DNA of 61,973 nucleotides from an uncultured Lachnospiraceae bacterium (GTDB taxonomy: Bacteria > Bacillota > Clostridia > Lachnospirales > Lachnospiraceae). The translations under genes were made by a program, and so were the position numbers. Of the stretch, positions 15,741 to 24,207 are shown in pieces. How positions within the stretch are numbered: position 1 is the stretch's first letter; each line of letters opens with the position of its first letter. The DNA lies in assembly GCA_910577735.1 (NCBI GenBank), contig CAJTOO010000020.1, positions 1 to 61,973 on the forward strand, written 5' to 3'. Below the pieces are notes generated by a model. The model was not told the DNA's origin, ran no database searches, and saw only the letters and a program-made list of their open reading frames with translations.

Positions 15741-16553
15741 TTAGATATCAAATCCTTTTTCTCTCAAATACTGATAAGAATCCAAAACTGCCTGATTCAC
15801 CTCCGCGATATCTTTGGGCCCTTCTTTCGTAAATTCAATCTCTATGCTGAAAGGGCATGCATTCTTATTGTTTTCCAGATTTTCAAAAATCTTCGGGAAA
15901 TTTACCGTTCCTTTGCCAAGCGCCGGGAAATCCCACTCCTGCTGCCCGCCTCTTTTATCTTTCAAATGCATATAGGCGATTTCATCTTTACAGTTCTGCA
16001 TATCCTCTTCCGGCTTTACCCCGCCATAGAAAATGGCGTTTGCCGTATCATAATTGATACGCACATAGTCAGACGCAATCAAATCCACAATTTCCTTCAG
16101 GATTTTCCCATTGCAATGTGCTCCGTGGATTTCCAATACAAGAGTCATGTCCGCATCTTCCAGCAGCGGAATCACCGATTTAATATTTGCTGCCAGTATG
16201 TCGTTGCCTGCCGTCTCTTTATCTTCCAGATGGGCTTCCCCCACGGAAGAAACGATATATTGACACCCAAAGAATCTGGCCAGCTCTATATTCTCCGCGA
16301 AATCCTTCATTCTTTCCCGGTCCATCAGATTACAATGTCCGCTTAGCGCAAAAGGGATAATGGAAAGTTCCTGCATTTTCTTTTTTAAACCCAGCAGATA
16401 GGAAAACGTCTGTGTTGGAAAAACATGCTCGGTCCATCCCTTCGTGGCCGTAAGTTCCACATAATGAAAACCTGCTTTATGTATCCCTTCCAGTGCTTCT
16501 TCTATGGAATAACCATGATAACAGTTTGAATTCACGCCGATAATTCGTTTCAT
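15741..16553 (-). CDS. sugar phosphate isomerase/epimerase (AP endonuclease 2-like TIM barrel)
   Basis: 270 residues from the ATG at 16553 (AAAGGAGG eight bases upstream; an ATG two codons earlier is too close to that site). The barrel has the metal-site segments LVLEIHGAHC, VRINYDTANAIFYGG, AYMHLKDKRGG and FSIEIEF, matching the Glu-Asp-His-Glu set of the family. The ALSGHCNLMD stretch lies on an early strand. It follows the ROK repressor by 27 bases and precedes the binding-protein gene, so it is the first enzyme of the operon. Likely isomerises or epimerises the imported sugar or its keto derivative; only distantly similar to the second family member at 9992. Confidence 0.82.
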   Translation of the reverse strand: MKRIIGVNSNCYHGYSIEEALEGIHKAGFHYVELTATKGWTEHVFPTQTFSYLLGLKKKMQELSIIPFALSGHCNLMDRERMKDFAENIELARFFGCQYIVSSVGEAHLEDKETAGNDILAANIKSVIPLLEDADMTLVLEIHGAHCNGKILKEIVDLIASDYVRINYDTANAIFYGGVKPEEDMQNCKDEIAYMHLKDKRGGQQEWDFPALGKGTVNFPKIFENLENNKNACPFSIEIEFTKEGPKDIAEVNQAVLDSYQYLREKGFDI

Positions 16554-16580
16554 TAGCATTTCCTCCTTTGCCTGCTCTTT

Positions 16581-17780
16581 CTAATAAAGGAATAATTTGT
16601 CTGTCATATCTTCCAAAAACTTATAGTGCATGTCCATATAGTACTTTGCTGCGCCCTGTAAAAGAGCTTCTTCTTTCAATCGAGTGAAGCGGATATCCAC
16701 CTTGGATACAAATTGTTGAAAGCCTGTTGCTTTCACATTCTTTTGCAGCTCCTGCAAGAAAATATCACCCAGCTTTCTTCCCATGCCTCCGATGACAACG
16801 CTTTCCGGATTAAACATGGCAATCAGATTGCCCAGCGCATAACTTAAATCTGCTGCCAACACCTCTATCATTTTCAGGGCCTCCTGCTTCCCTTCTGCCG
16901 CAAGATTCCCCACATCCTTAAAGAGAATCGTGGCAAGATCCTGAAAGGCTTCTTGTGCATGACACTCCCTGGCTATTTTCGCCAGCGCAAGTTCACCGAT
17001 GCGGTTTTCCAAACATCCCCTGTTTCCGCAGACACATTTTTCACCATTCTTATCCACTGAAAAATGTCCGAACTGCGTTCCCATGCCAGTGGCGCCTTTT
17101 AGAATATTTCCTTCATAAACCAGCGCCGCACCAACACCTTCATTCATATTCAGATATACATAGTTCCTTCCTTTCATGTCACCAAATGCATTTTCTGCAT
17201 AAGCAAGACATGCGGTATCATTAAATACTGCCAGAGGATATTCCCGGATTCTTGTCCGCAGTTCCTGGATAACCTTCTCCTTTTCATCCAGCGTAAGCAC
17301 CATGGAAATAATCTCTTCCTGTTCGCTGTCTATCATACCCGGAATCACCAGGCAGATTCCCAGTATTTTTTTGCTGTCACACCGATGTTCGATACATTCT
17401 TTAATCTGCTGTTCAATCTGTGCCGCATAATTCTCGCCAATCTTTACTTCCGTCTCATTTACGTACTCCACCTCAAAGGACGAGGTCACGATTGCCGTTT
17501 CTAAAATTCTTTTTCTCCAGTTGATTACGATAAAGCAGTTTCCCTCACTGTTTACGACCAGACTGTTTGGCTTTCTGCCCTGTCTGTTGCTTTCGACACT
17601 GCCTTCATCTGTGACATAACCTTCCTGAATCAACTCGTCAACCAGAGCCGATACCGTGGTTTTACTCAAATTAGTGACATTGGCCAATTGAATCCTGGAA
17701 ATCCCCGGATCCGCATTGATCAGCATATAAATATTCTTCTTATTTATGGCTTTAATTGTCTGCTGACTGTATACACCCAT
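16581..17780 (-). CDS. ROK-family transcriptional repressor heading the sugar ABC operon
   Basis: 399 residues: winged helix-turn-helix (ISRIQLANVTNLSKTTVSAL, about 28-47), then a ROK domain with CVCGNRGCLE zinc motif (about 258-267) and late GGMGRKLGD. The kinase-type phosphate loop is degenerate (FIVINWRKRILETAI), as expected for a regulator rather than an enzyme. First gene of a seven-gene unit extending to 9992. Its promoter carries a perfect 12-bp palindrome just after the -10, suggesting autorepression relieved by the imported sugar. The C-terminus (about 25 residues) is longer than in XylR-type relatives. Confidence 0.87.
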   Translation of the reverse strand: MGVYSQQTIKAINKKNIYMLINADPGISRIQLANVTNLSKTTVSALVDELIQEGYVTDEGSVESNRQGRKPNSLVVNSEGNCFIVINWRKRILETAIVTSSFEVEYVNETEVKIGENYAAQIEQQIKECIEHRCDSKKILGICLVIPGMIDSEQEEIISMVLTLDEKEKVIQELRTRIREYPLAVFNDTACLAYAENAFGDMKGRNYVYLNMNEGVGAALVYEGNILKGATGMGTQFGHFSVDKNGEKCVCGNRGCLENRIGELALAKIARECHAQEAFQDLATILFKDVGNLAAEGKQEALKMIEVLAADLSYALGNLIAMFNPESVVIGGMGRKLGDIFLQELQKNVKATGFQQFVSKVDIRFTRLKEEALLQGAAKYYMDMHYKFLEDMTDKLFLY

Positions 17781-17886
17781 AGTTTTCCTCCAAATCGCCC
17801 GAAAAATGAATTCTGGATAAATGATTTTCGGACAGCTTCCCCTTTATTCCTTTTATCTTTGTCTTTTAGTTTGTTCAGTGACCTTA

Positions 17887-17927
17887 CTAATTAATTAGAG
17901 ACTAACATATATGTAGCATAAATGCAA
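17887..17927 (-). promoter_or_regulatory. promoter and palindromic operator of the sugar ABC operon
   Basis: Minus-strand TTGCAT (17922-17927), 17-base spacer and TAGTCT (17899-17904). The palindrome CTAATTAATTAG (17887-17898) abuts the -10 and would cover the transcription start. In the rest of the 358-base gap (17781-18138) I see no gene and no clear terminator. Confidence 0.6.
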
Positions 17928-18138
17928 CATCTTTTTCATTTTTTTGTTATGATCTTTGTGGATTTTTCCAGATTAAGGTTTGCGTGGTAAAGTGTCCCGC
18001 AATTCTGTTCCTGTGAATCCCTCTGTGCACATCCCAGTTTTGCCGTCCCCTTTTCATATCTTCCGAGCACCTCTTTCCCCCTGATCAATCCCGTGCGCAG
18101 AAACCAGAAAGACACTGATACTACTTTTCAAATATTAT

Positions 18139-18525
18139 TTATTCGGACACCGTTTCACCCGGCCAGTCATTGATGCCGCCAAACTCCACAATATTGGTAT
18201 ACCCCAAAGCTGCGAGCTTCCCGGCAGCCTTTTTGCTGCGGTTTCCGCTGCGGCAATATACCAGAATCAGCTGCTCTTTGTCGGGCAGTTCCGGGATTTC
18301 TTCCGTATCAATGGTCTCATTAGGAACATTGATGGCATCCGGAATATGCTCGTCTTGATATTCCTGTGTGGTTCGGACATCCAGAATCACATAATTGCTT
18401 TCTTCTTCCATCATGGCCACGGCCTCATCCATGCCAATCTGACGATAGCCTGACTCCTTGGCAGGCGCTGCACACCCTGTCAGAAGGAAAACCAGTAGCA
18501 ATGCGGGTATAAATATTTTCATCAT
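18139..18525 (-). CDS. rhodanese-like domain lipoprotein
   Basis: 128 residues. Lipoprotein signal with lipobox LTGC (Cys18), then a single rhodanese domain with the active-site loop CRSGNRS (Cys91), the early YVILDVRTTQEY and the final GGINDWPG. Active Cys present, so it could carry persulfide or act on thiols outside the membrane. The start overlaps the macro-domain stop by four bases, making it the last gene of the MazG-HNH-macro operon. An extracytoplasmic rhodanese is an odd partner for cytosolic nucleotide enzymes; the coupling may reflect shared stress regulation rather than a shared reaction. Confidence 0.85.
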   Translation of the reverse strand: MMKIFIPALLLVFLLTGCAAPAKESGYRQIGMDEAVAMMEEESNYVILDVRTTQEYQDEHIPDAINVPNETIDTEEIPELPDKEQLILVYCRSGNRSKKAAGKLAALGYTNIVEFGGINDWPGETVSE

Positions 18526-19055
18526 AGCACCTCCAACTTTTCTACTTCCGCCTCATAAGCTGACTCCGTCCCGGCATCAAATAATACCCATTCTACAAGG
18601 TCAAAGCTGTTCTCATTTTCCTGTAAAAAACCATGTACTGTAGTAACCGCAATCCTGGCAGCCAACTCTACCGGAAATCTGTATACCCCTGTTGCTATGG
18701 ATGGAAACGCTATGGTACGAATCCCGTGAGCAAGCGCTGTCTGCATAGCATGATAATAGCAGCCTGCCAGTAATTCCTCTTCCCTATTGCCGCCCCCATT
18801 CCATATCGGTCCTACCGTATGTATGACATAATCGCAGGGCAGATTGTATGCTTTCGTAAGCTTTGCCTGTCCTGTTTCACAACCGTGAAGTGTCCTGCAC
18901 TCCGTCAAAAGACCAGGCCCTGCTGCCCGGTGAATGGCACCATCTACCCCGCCGCCACCTAAAAGTGAGTTATTCGCAGCGTTAACGATTGCCTGTACGT
19001 TTGTGATCTTTGTGATATCGCCTCGTGTGGTTTTGATTGTGTACATGTTCTGCAT
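18522..19055 (-). CDS. macro-domain ADP-ribose hydrolase (YmdB-like)
   Basis: 177 residues, a stand-alone macro domain: GDIT (12-15), VNAANNSLLGGGGVDGAI (24-41) with the catalytic Asn and the Gly loop, GQAKLTKAYNLPCDYVIHTV and the second loop PSIATGVYRFP. This is the MacroD/YmdB pattern, so the enzyme probably removes ADP-ribose from proteins or nucleic acids, or deacetylates O-acetyl-ADP-ribose. Starts nine bases after the HNH gene; an ATG three codons later (19046) has better ribosome-site spacing. In this operon it may counter an ADP-ribosylation or NAD-linked stress (inference). Confidence 0.9.
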   Translation of the reverse strand: MQNMYTIKTTRGDITKITNVQAIVNAANNSLLGGGGVDGAIHRAAGPGLLTECRTLHGCETGQAKLTKAYNLPCDYVIHTVGPIWNGGGNREEELLAGCYYHAMQTALAHGIRTIAFPSIATGVYRFPVELAARIAVTTVHGFLQENENSFDLVEWVLFDAGTESAYEAEVEKLEVL

Positions 19056-19064
19056 CCTTTCTTT

Positions 19065-20225
19065 TCATACTCCCTGCCACTCCCAGACCTCATACCCCTG
19101 ATTCCAGGCAGAATCGTACACCGGCCTCATATTTTTCTCCAAAATCCTCAAAAACTCCGCTTTAGAATTTCCCTTCCGATACAATTCCTGATTCGCCCAG
19201 ATGGAGTGCAGGTTATCCCGATAACACGCCTCATACAGTTTCCTGATTCCCTCTGCCTCATGTACCATCTCGTACATAATATACTGATTTGTGGCAAAAG
19301 GCTTGAAAAACCTGTCCCAATGCGGCAGTCTGTTACTCTTGGAAGAATTTAAAGACGAATCCATGGGCATCAAATTCCAGAGCTCATCGTTCATCACAAA
19401 TGACCATGGAATAAAGTGGTCTACATCATATTGCTGCCTGTCAATCACCTTATCCGTAAATACATCCGTCACGCTTCTTCTTTCCAGAATCCCATCCCAC
19501 AATTTCCGCACATGGGAAAGTTTTCTCATTTTGTCTTCAAGCTGCTCAATCTTATAGATCAGTCCTGGTACTTCTGGATTGTTATTCTGTAACCATTTCA
19601 CTTTTTCACACTGAATCCACCTCAAAATTATCACTGCGTTATCTTTGATCATCGGAATCCAATCCGCACCGAATAGCAGCTTTCTATGCAGTCCATTTCC
19701 GGTTCCAAAAGTATACGGCAGCAGAATATCCGTCTCATTCAGTTTATTATAATAGGCCATCATCCTGCCCGCACTGCTGTCTAAGCTGATTTTCTCTCCG
19801 ACTTTATTCGCAAACCCGGATAATGCTTTATATGGCACATTAAGTGTCAAAGCCTGTTTTTCTGCATGTAACTGTTTATTAAATTGCTTGATGGAGTTCA
19901 CTATTTCTACCTTGGAAGCATTCGCTGGCAGTTCACTCAGTTTATGCAGTTTTATTACGGCTTTTTCCAGATTATCCTTGACTCCCGCATCACCCCAAAT
20001 ACCGCTTAAATGGATATGGTACTCAACAACTGAATACCATGCATTAGCAATCATCTCATCTATGATTTCATCATACGTGACTTCCGTCCTGCCCACTAAT
20101 ATAAGCTGTACAATCGCTTCCAGCCAGTAGAATTTGTAACAGTAGGACGGATCTTTCATCATTTTCTCAAAGCCTTTTATATCCAGTTTATTGTAATAAC
20201 GTCTATTAACCGTTAACTCCATCAT
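19065..20225 (-). CDS. HNH endonuclease domain protein
   Basis: 386 residues. The HNH motif lies at about 267-300: DVDHFIPW (His270), then LWNLMPMDSSLNSSKSNRLP with Asn284 and Asn298. The N-terminal 260 residues are largely helical with no recognisable domain, and a C-terminal helical tail of about 80 residues follows. The layout resembles uncharacterised phage-defence or restriction-like HNH proteins rather than homing endonucleases, but I cannot assign a family. The ATG overlaps the MazG-like stop by four bases. The nuclease would cut DNA (or RNA), probably under control of its operon partners. Confidence 0.75.
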   Translation of the reverse strand: MMELTVNRRYYNKLDIKGFEKMMKDPSYCYKFYWLEAIVQLILVGRTEVTYDEIIDEMIANAWYSVVEYHIHLSGIWGDAGVKDNLEKAVIKLHKLSELPANASKVEIVNSIKQFNKQLHAEKQALTLNVPYKALSGFANKVGEKISLDSSAGRMMAYYNKLNETDILLPYTFGTGNGLHRKLLFGADWIPMIKDNAVIILRWIQCEKVKWLQNNNPEVPGLIYKIEQLEDKMRKLSHVRKLWDGILERRSVTDVFTDKVIDRQQYDVDHFIPWSFVMNDELWNLMPMDSSLNSSKSNRLPHWDRFFKPFATNQYIMYEMVHEAEGIRKLYEACYRDNLHSIWANQELYRKGNSKAEFLRILEKNMRPVYDSAWNQGYEVWEWQGV

Positions 20226-20527
20226 TCATTCCCAATCCAAAATATCCTTTGTGCAAAACCGCCGCGTTTTTCTCTCTTTTCATCTCTCACCACCATCAGT
20301 TCTTCCACAGAATGCCCCCGCGCTTCACAGATTGCAAAAAGCACTTCCAACACATCTGCCATCTCTTCAAGAGACTTGTCAGACTGATACTCTGCAACTT
20401 CTTCATCCAATTTCCTATCAAGTTCTTGCAGGTATTCTTCCTGCTCTAAAGTCCTGGTGATGGGCTTCTTTCCATCTGCGGTAATAAGCTGCGGAATGTT
20501 ATCGCGAACCAGTTTTCCCTGCCCCAT
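20222..20527 (-). CDS. MazG-like / phosphoribosyl-ATP pyrophosphohydrolase-like protein
   Basis: 101 residues of the alpha-helical NTP pyrophosphohydrolase superfamily. It opens with the KLVRDNIPQLI signature and carries the metal-binding set E42, E43, E46 (DEEVAEY) and E54/E55 with D58 (LEEMADVLE), then the usual C-terminal RGGF. Members hydrolyse non-canonical or signalling NTPs to NMP and pyrophosphate, and this subgroup is frequent in mobile and defence contexts. It heads the four-gene operon, preceded by a sigma-A-like promoter at 20564-20592. True histidine-pathway function is unlikely since no his genes are nearby. Confidence 0.8.
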   Translation of the reverse strand: MGQGKLVRDNIPQLITADGKKPITRTLEQEEYLQELDRKLDEEVAEYQSDKSLEEMADVLEVLFAICEARGHSVEELMVVRDEKREKRGGFAQRIFWIGNE

Positions 20528-20563
20528 TCATTTTCACCGTCCCGTTCCGTCTTTATTATCCTA

Positions 20564-20592
20564 AATTTATCATATATAACAGTTGAATACAA
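20564..20592 (-). promoter_or_regulatory. candidate promoter of the MazG-HNH-macro-rhodanese operon
   Basis: Minus-strand TTGTAT (20587-20592), 17-base spacer and TAAATT (20564-20569), about 35-40 bases before the MazG-like start. The spacer is AT-rich with a TGTTATATATGATAAA stretch. Confidence 0.5.
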
Positions 20593-20665
20593 TCTTTTTA
20601 CCTAATAACAGGTTATGTTGCAAAAACAAATCGGCTTGCTTTTTCATTTAATATTTGCCCGTCAA

Positions 20666-20687
20666 AGGGCGGTCACATGACCGCCCT
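20666..20687 (-). terminator. rho-independent terminator of the CUT1/propeller operon
   Basis: AGGGCGGTCA (20666-20675) and TGACCGCCCT (20678-20687) form a perfect stem about 40 bases after the phosphomannose isomerase-like stop. The T run is short (TTT), so efficiency may be moderate. Confidence 0.7.
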
Positions 20688-20726
20688 GCAGGAAACAATT
20701 CAGATATCCGCTTTTCAGGTATTTTC

Positions 20727-22484
20727 TCATCTTACACTGGCAGCCACCAGCATAATCTCTTCCTCCCCGGCCACAATCTTATAAGCGCCGGCTTTCGCCG
20801 GCACAATCGCCGTCTCCGCATAATGTATCTCAAATGGCTGAAAACTGCCATCCACACTTTCAATCCATGCATGGCTTCCCTCCACCAGATTCATCATATG
20901 AACCGAGTCCTTCATGGTGACAGTCAGACAGTCCCTGACCGTATACCGGAAAGTATCCAGAAATTCCCGTTCATGCAGTCCGGTTCTCTCAATCCTGTAT
21001 CCTTCCCCCTGCGCAACAATCTCCTGCTGCCCCACCACATTGTCATAGATCCAATCCGTATCTCTGTCCCACTGGATATTCTTAAGGCCGTGTTCTATAT
21101 GGATTGGTCTTGGGATACCATCCAGTCCCACTCTGCCCCAGTCCCAGAGCTTGAAGGTGAAGATATAGGGTGTTGCACTGATTTCCAGCACCATGGTATC
21201 CTGTCCGGAACAGTGAATGGTTCCTGCCGGTATCAGCACATGGTCATGCTTCTTCACCGGAATCTGATTCACATATTTTTCTGCCGGGAAGGGGATTTCT
21301 CCTGTCTCAGCTGCTTTCAGATCCTGTGCCATAGCTTCCCGGTCCACATCTTTTTGCAGTCCCAGATACACATAGGTCTCCTTGCTGTCATCTGTATCCA
21401 GCAGATAGTAGCTTTCATCCTGGGTATAGTGCATGCCGAAGGTATCCTGAATGTATTCTGTTAAAGGATGCACCTGCAGAGAGAGATTGCCTCCGCCCAT
21501 GGTATCCAAAAGGTCAAAGCGAATGGGAAACTCAGCCCCAAACCGCCCGTGCACCCGTTCTCCCAGCAGCTCATGGGGACGATAAAGTACCAGATCAACA
21601 GCCGGCACTTTCACCGTAATCTCTCCGAAACCAAACAGCAGACAGTTTTCTTCCGGGACACCGTCAAAACTCCAGGCAAAATTTTCCTGTTCCGGATCCA
21701 GCCCGAAGTTCTCCTGCATCCAATGACCGCCCCACACGCCAGGATCAAAGTAGGGTTCCATGCGAAACGGCTCACGGCTGGTTCGGTCCAAGGCCGCGCG
21801 AAAGGCATCTCCCGTAATCAGTTTCGGCTTGCCCTGCCGTTCTGTATCCAGCATAAAATCAAAGCGTTCATATCGCTCCCTCTTATGCCGGTCAGCTAAC
21901 CGCCATTCCACAAAGAAACCTTTCTTATATTTAGAAAGAATGGGTGCATCTGTATTGGTACAGTGCCAGTTTGGCATGCCAGCCCGATAACGGAGCTGAA
22001 TTTCCCAGCGGGTCAGATTGCAATAGATATAAAGATCTCCCTCCGACAGGATGCCTGCGCCCATCCCCATTATGACCACACAACCCTGAGCGGTTGCTTT
22101 CAGTTCCGCTCTCGCCTGTTCTAATTTTTCGGCTTCAAAAAGGGAATCTATCTTTTTATGGCACATCACACCGAAGACTCTGTCATTGGTGATAAAATCC
22201 GCAAACATCTGATTGATGTCATCTTCTGTCCTGGCATAGTCCTCCATATCCCATATCTGTACCGGACGCAATGTCTCCGCCAGGCACAGAATCTCCTCTT
22301 TTCTCACGCCCGGATACATATCAAAACATACCACAGCCTTATTCTTCTGCTGCAAAATGCCGCTCACACGTTCCTGCAGTATCTTTCCGATGGCTCCCGC
22401 GCCTTCCCATGCCTGCTTATCAAAGCCTTCCATCCGTTTCACCGGATGAAGCTCATAATTATGATATTTACCTGAATTCCTCAT
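20727..22484 (-). CDS. class I phosphomannose isomerase-like protein with N-terminal extension
   Basis: 585 residues from the ATG at 22484 (AAAGGAAGA upstream), overlapping the preceding gene by 17 bases. The C-terminal two thirds matches class I mannose-6-phosphate isomerase (ManA): PYFDPGVWGGHWMQE, the zinc-site segments SLQVHPLTEYIQD and ESYYLL, and HDHVLIPAGTIHCSG with the cupin fold, then a second cupin. The first about 225 residues are not part of ManA (normal length 300-400). They include VVCFDMYPGVRKEE and CVVIMGMGAGILSEGDLYIY and look like an alpha/beta domain of unknown activity. It probably isomerises the hexose phosphate made by the ROK kinase in the same operon. Confidence 0.8.
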   Translation of the reverse strand: MRNSGKYHNYELHPVKRMEGFDKQAWEGAGAIGKILQERVSGILQQKNKAVVCFDMYPGVRKEEILCLAETLRPVQIWDMEDYARTEDDINQMFADFITNDRVFGVMCHKKIDSLFEAEKLEQARAELKATAQGCVVIMGMGAGILSEGDLYIYCNLTRWEIQLRYRAGMPNWHCTNTDAPILSKYKKGFFVEWRLADRHKRERYERFDFMLDTERQGKPKLITGDAFRAALDRTSREPFRMEPYFDPGVWGGHWMQENFGLDPEQENFAWSFDGVPEENCLLFGFGEITVKVPAVDLVLYRPHELLGERVHGRFGAEFPIRFDLLDTMGGGNLSLQVHPLTEYIQDTFGMHYTQDESYYLLDTDDSKETYVYLGLQKDVDREAMAQDLKAAETGEIPFPAEKYVNQIPVKKHDHVLIPAGTIHCSGQDTMVLEISATPYIFTFKLWDWGRVGLDGIPRPIHIEHGLKNIQWDRDTDWIYDNVVGQQEIVAQGEGYRIERTGLHEREFLDTFRYTVRDCLTVTMKDSVHMMNLVEGSHAWIESVDGSFQPFEIHYAETAIVPAKAGAYKIVAGEEEIMLVAASVR

Positions 22485-24174
22485 GTTCTTCCTTTCCCTC
22501 GCACACTTCACAAACTTCTATAAACCGGGGCGAATAGATCATGGCCAATTCCTGGTTCGCCGCCATGCTGCATGCATTGGCATTATAACTTACCAGAAGC
22601 CGTCCCGGTTCTGATAAATGGGGATGGGCCTTGGCGTTATACGTATAGATGCTGTAGCCGAGTTCCGGCTCCGGACAATGATACAGTCTGATGCTATCCG
22701 AGAACGGCCCCACCGGGGAATCGGCAATACGGCATGCCACAATGGGGGAATTCGTAAATTCTGTAAATACCATGATATACTTTCCCTCGTACAGCTTCCC
22801 GAAGTACGGGGAAAAGCTCATCTCACAGGATATGTTTCTGCACAGGCAGGCCGCCTTTTCAATCTCAGGGCGCCATGTCTTCCCGTCATAATATTCCACC
22901 TTATCCCACTGCGGGAAATCCTCCGCCTTTATGCGGGCCGCATACAGATTCTTCTCAATGTATTCCGGCTTGTATCCATAGATATAAAGATAGCCGTCCG
23001 GATCCGGCGCTTTTGCCTCCACAGTATTCTGGAAAACAGCAGCTCCAAACACCAGTTCTGTTCCATCTGTATCACGATAAAAAAGCGGACATCTGCTCTG
23101 CTCCATCTTGTCCCACAGCACTTCTCCGTTCTCCACTGGTGCCGATAAGAAAGCCGGTCCCTCTACCGCGAACTGATACCCTTCAACACCTTCCGGATCC
23201 TCTCTGACAATAAGCGGAAACGCATAATACCGGCCATGTAAAATCATAGAATCCTGTCCCCAGAAAAAGGGCTCCCTGTTCTCTATGCCCAGGGCCTTTT
23301 GATCCGGAAGAATCAGGCTCTTGGGTGTTCCATCTTCCTGCTTTCTATAAAGAAATTCTGCCTGATCCACATCCGGCGTGCCCTCTTTGAGAATACAGCC
23401 GCTGTTGTTGATCATGATGGTATCAGCAGAACGCTTGTCTGTGCCAGGTATTCTGCTGCCGATAAAGGTATCACCAAACATCAGCAGGGTACGGGTGTGA
23501 TTCGGTTCATTATCCACGCCGTTAAAAGGTGTACTGTAAACCCCGTCAGCGCCGGCCCAGCCGTCACGCCTCTCTAAAAGCCCGGTCCAGGCAGAGGCCG
23601 GACGTGTATACAGTCCGGTGCCGCAGTACAGGCGCAGCTTTGCCAGCCCGAAGGATCGGTCAAACAGATTCTCACTGTCGTAATTATAAACACCCGGCTG
23701 TCCTTTCCAGGCAAGACGTATGTACCGGGCTGTGACGCCGCCAAAGTCAATCACGCCCCCACCCTCCAGGTTGGTAGGCTGCATATCGTTCTTACCTGTT
23801 GCCTTTTGCAGACAATACGGATACCCCTTTCCCTGCAGTTCCACCCATTGTTTTCCGTCAATGGAATGATAGATCTCTATGCTGCGCAGACCACAGAGCG
23901 TATAATCCGTGCCGTCTTCCGCTATTCTATTGTAATTCCACACCAGAAGCTTCCCCAGAGGCGCCGTCTCTTCCAGTTGAAAGGAAACACTTCCTCCCGC
24001 CGGCGACTTTTGCAGCCACATGGTAAACCCATTGGTACTGAGCATACACCCGTCCGCAGACTCCATGCCAAAATCGTTCACCAGATTTGCCGCACAACAC
24101 GCAAGCCCCTGATAGTTTTCCCCAAATGGCAATAAAGTCAACTTCTCTCCACTTTTGTTCATCTTTATAACCAT
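22468..24174 (-). CDS. discoidin-like plus beta-propeller protein, no signal peptide (paralog 1)
   Basis: 568 residues from the ATG at 24174 (GGAAAGGAGC just before it). About 1-185 resembles a discoidin (F5/8C-like) carbohydrate-binding fold (LGKLLVWNYNR, RSIEIYHSIDGKQWVEL, ARYIRLAWKGQPGVYNYD). The rest looks like a five-bladed propeller with repeated elements: LLMFGDTFIGS, NNSG, FWGQDSMILHGRYYAFPL, DGYLYIYGY, YTYNAKAHPHLS, LLVSYNAN. The FGDT/QDS pattern recalls DUF4185/DUF5005-type proteins, some of which are glycoside hydrolases; that match is from memory and not certain. No signal peptide, so it should act in the cytosol on imported oligosaccharides. It is a paralog of the next gene upstream. 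Confidence 0.6.
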   Translation of the reverse strand: MVIKMNKSGEKLTLLPFGENYQGLACCAANLVNDFGMESADGCMLSTNGFTMWLQKSPAGGSVSFQLEETAPLGKLLVWNYNRIAEDGTDYTLCGLRSIEIYHSIDGKQWVELQGKGYPYCLQKATGKNDMQPTNLEGGGVIDFGGVTARYIRLAWKGQPGVYNYDSENLFDRSFGLAKLRLYCGTGLYTRPASAWTGLLERRDGWAGADGVYSTPFNGVDNEPNHTRTLLMFGDTFIGSRIPGTDKRSADTIMINNSGCILKEGTPDVDQAEFLYRKQEDGTPKSLILPDQKALGIENREPFFWGQDSMILHGRYYAFPLIVREDPEGVEGYQFAVEGPAFLSAPVENGEVLWDKMEQSRCPLFYRDTDGTELVFGAAVFQNTVEAKAPDPDGYLYIYGYKPEYIEKNLYAARIKAEDFPQWDKVEYYDGKTWRPEIEKAACLCRNISCEMSFSPYFGKLYEGKYIMVFTEFTNSPIVACRIADSPVGPFSDSIRLYHCPEPELGYSIYTYNAKAHPHLSEPGRLLVSYNANACSMAANQELAMIYSPRFIEVCEVCEGKEEHEEFR

Positions 24175-24207
24175 GCTCCTTTCCCAAACTTCCTCCACAT
24201 CACCTTG

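Noticed and set aside
16581..17780. Whether the ROK protein could be a sugar kinase
   Set aside because: It has an N-terminal DNA-binding helix-turn-helix and a degenerate phosphate loop, unlike the true ROK kinase at 25956.
20655..21464. Plus-strand open frame opposite the phosphomannose isomerase-like gene
   Set aside because: Starts in the terminator hairpin region, has no ribosome site and no protein-like composition.
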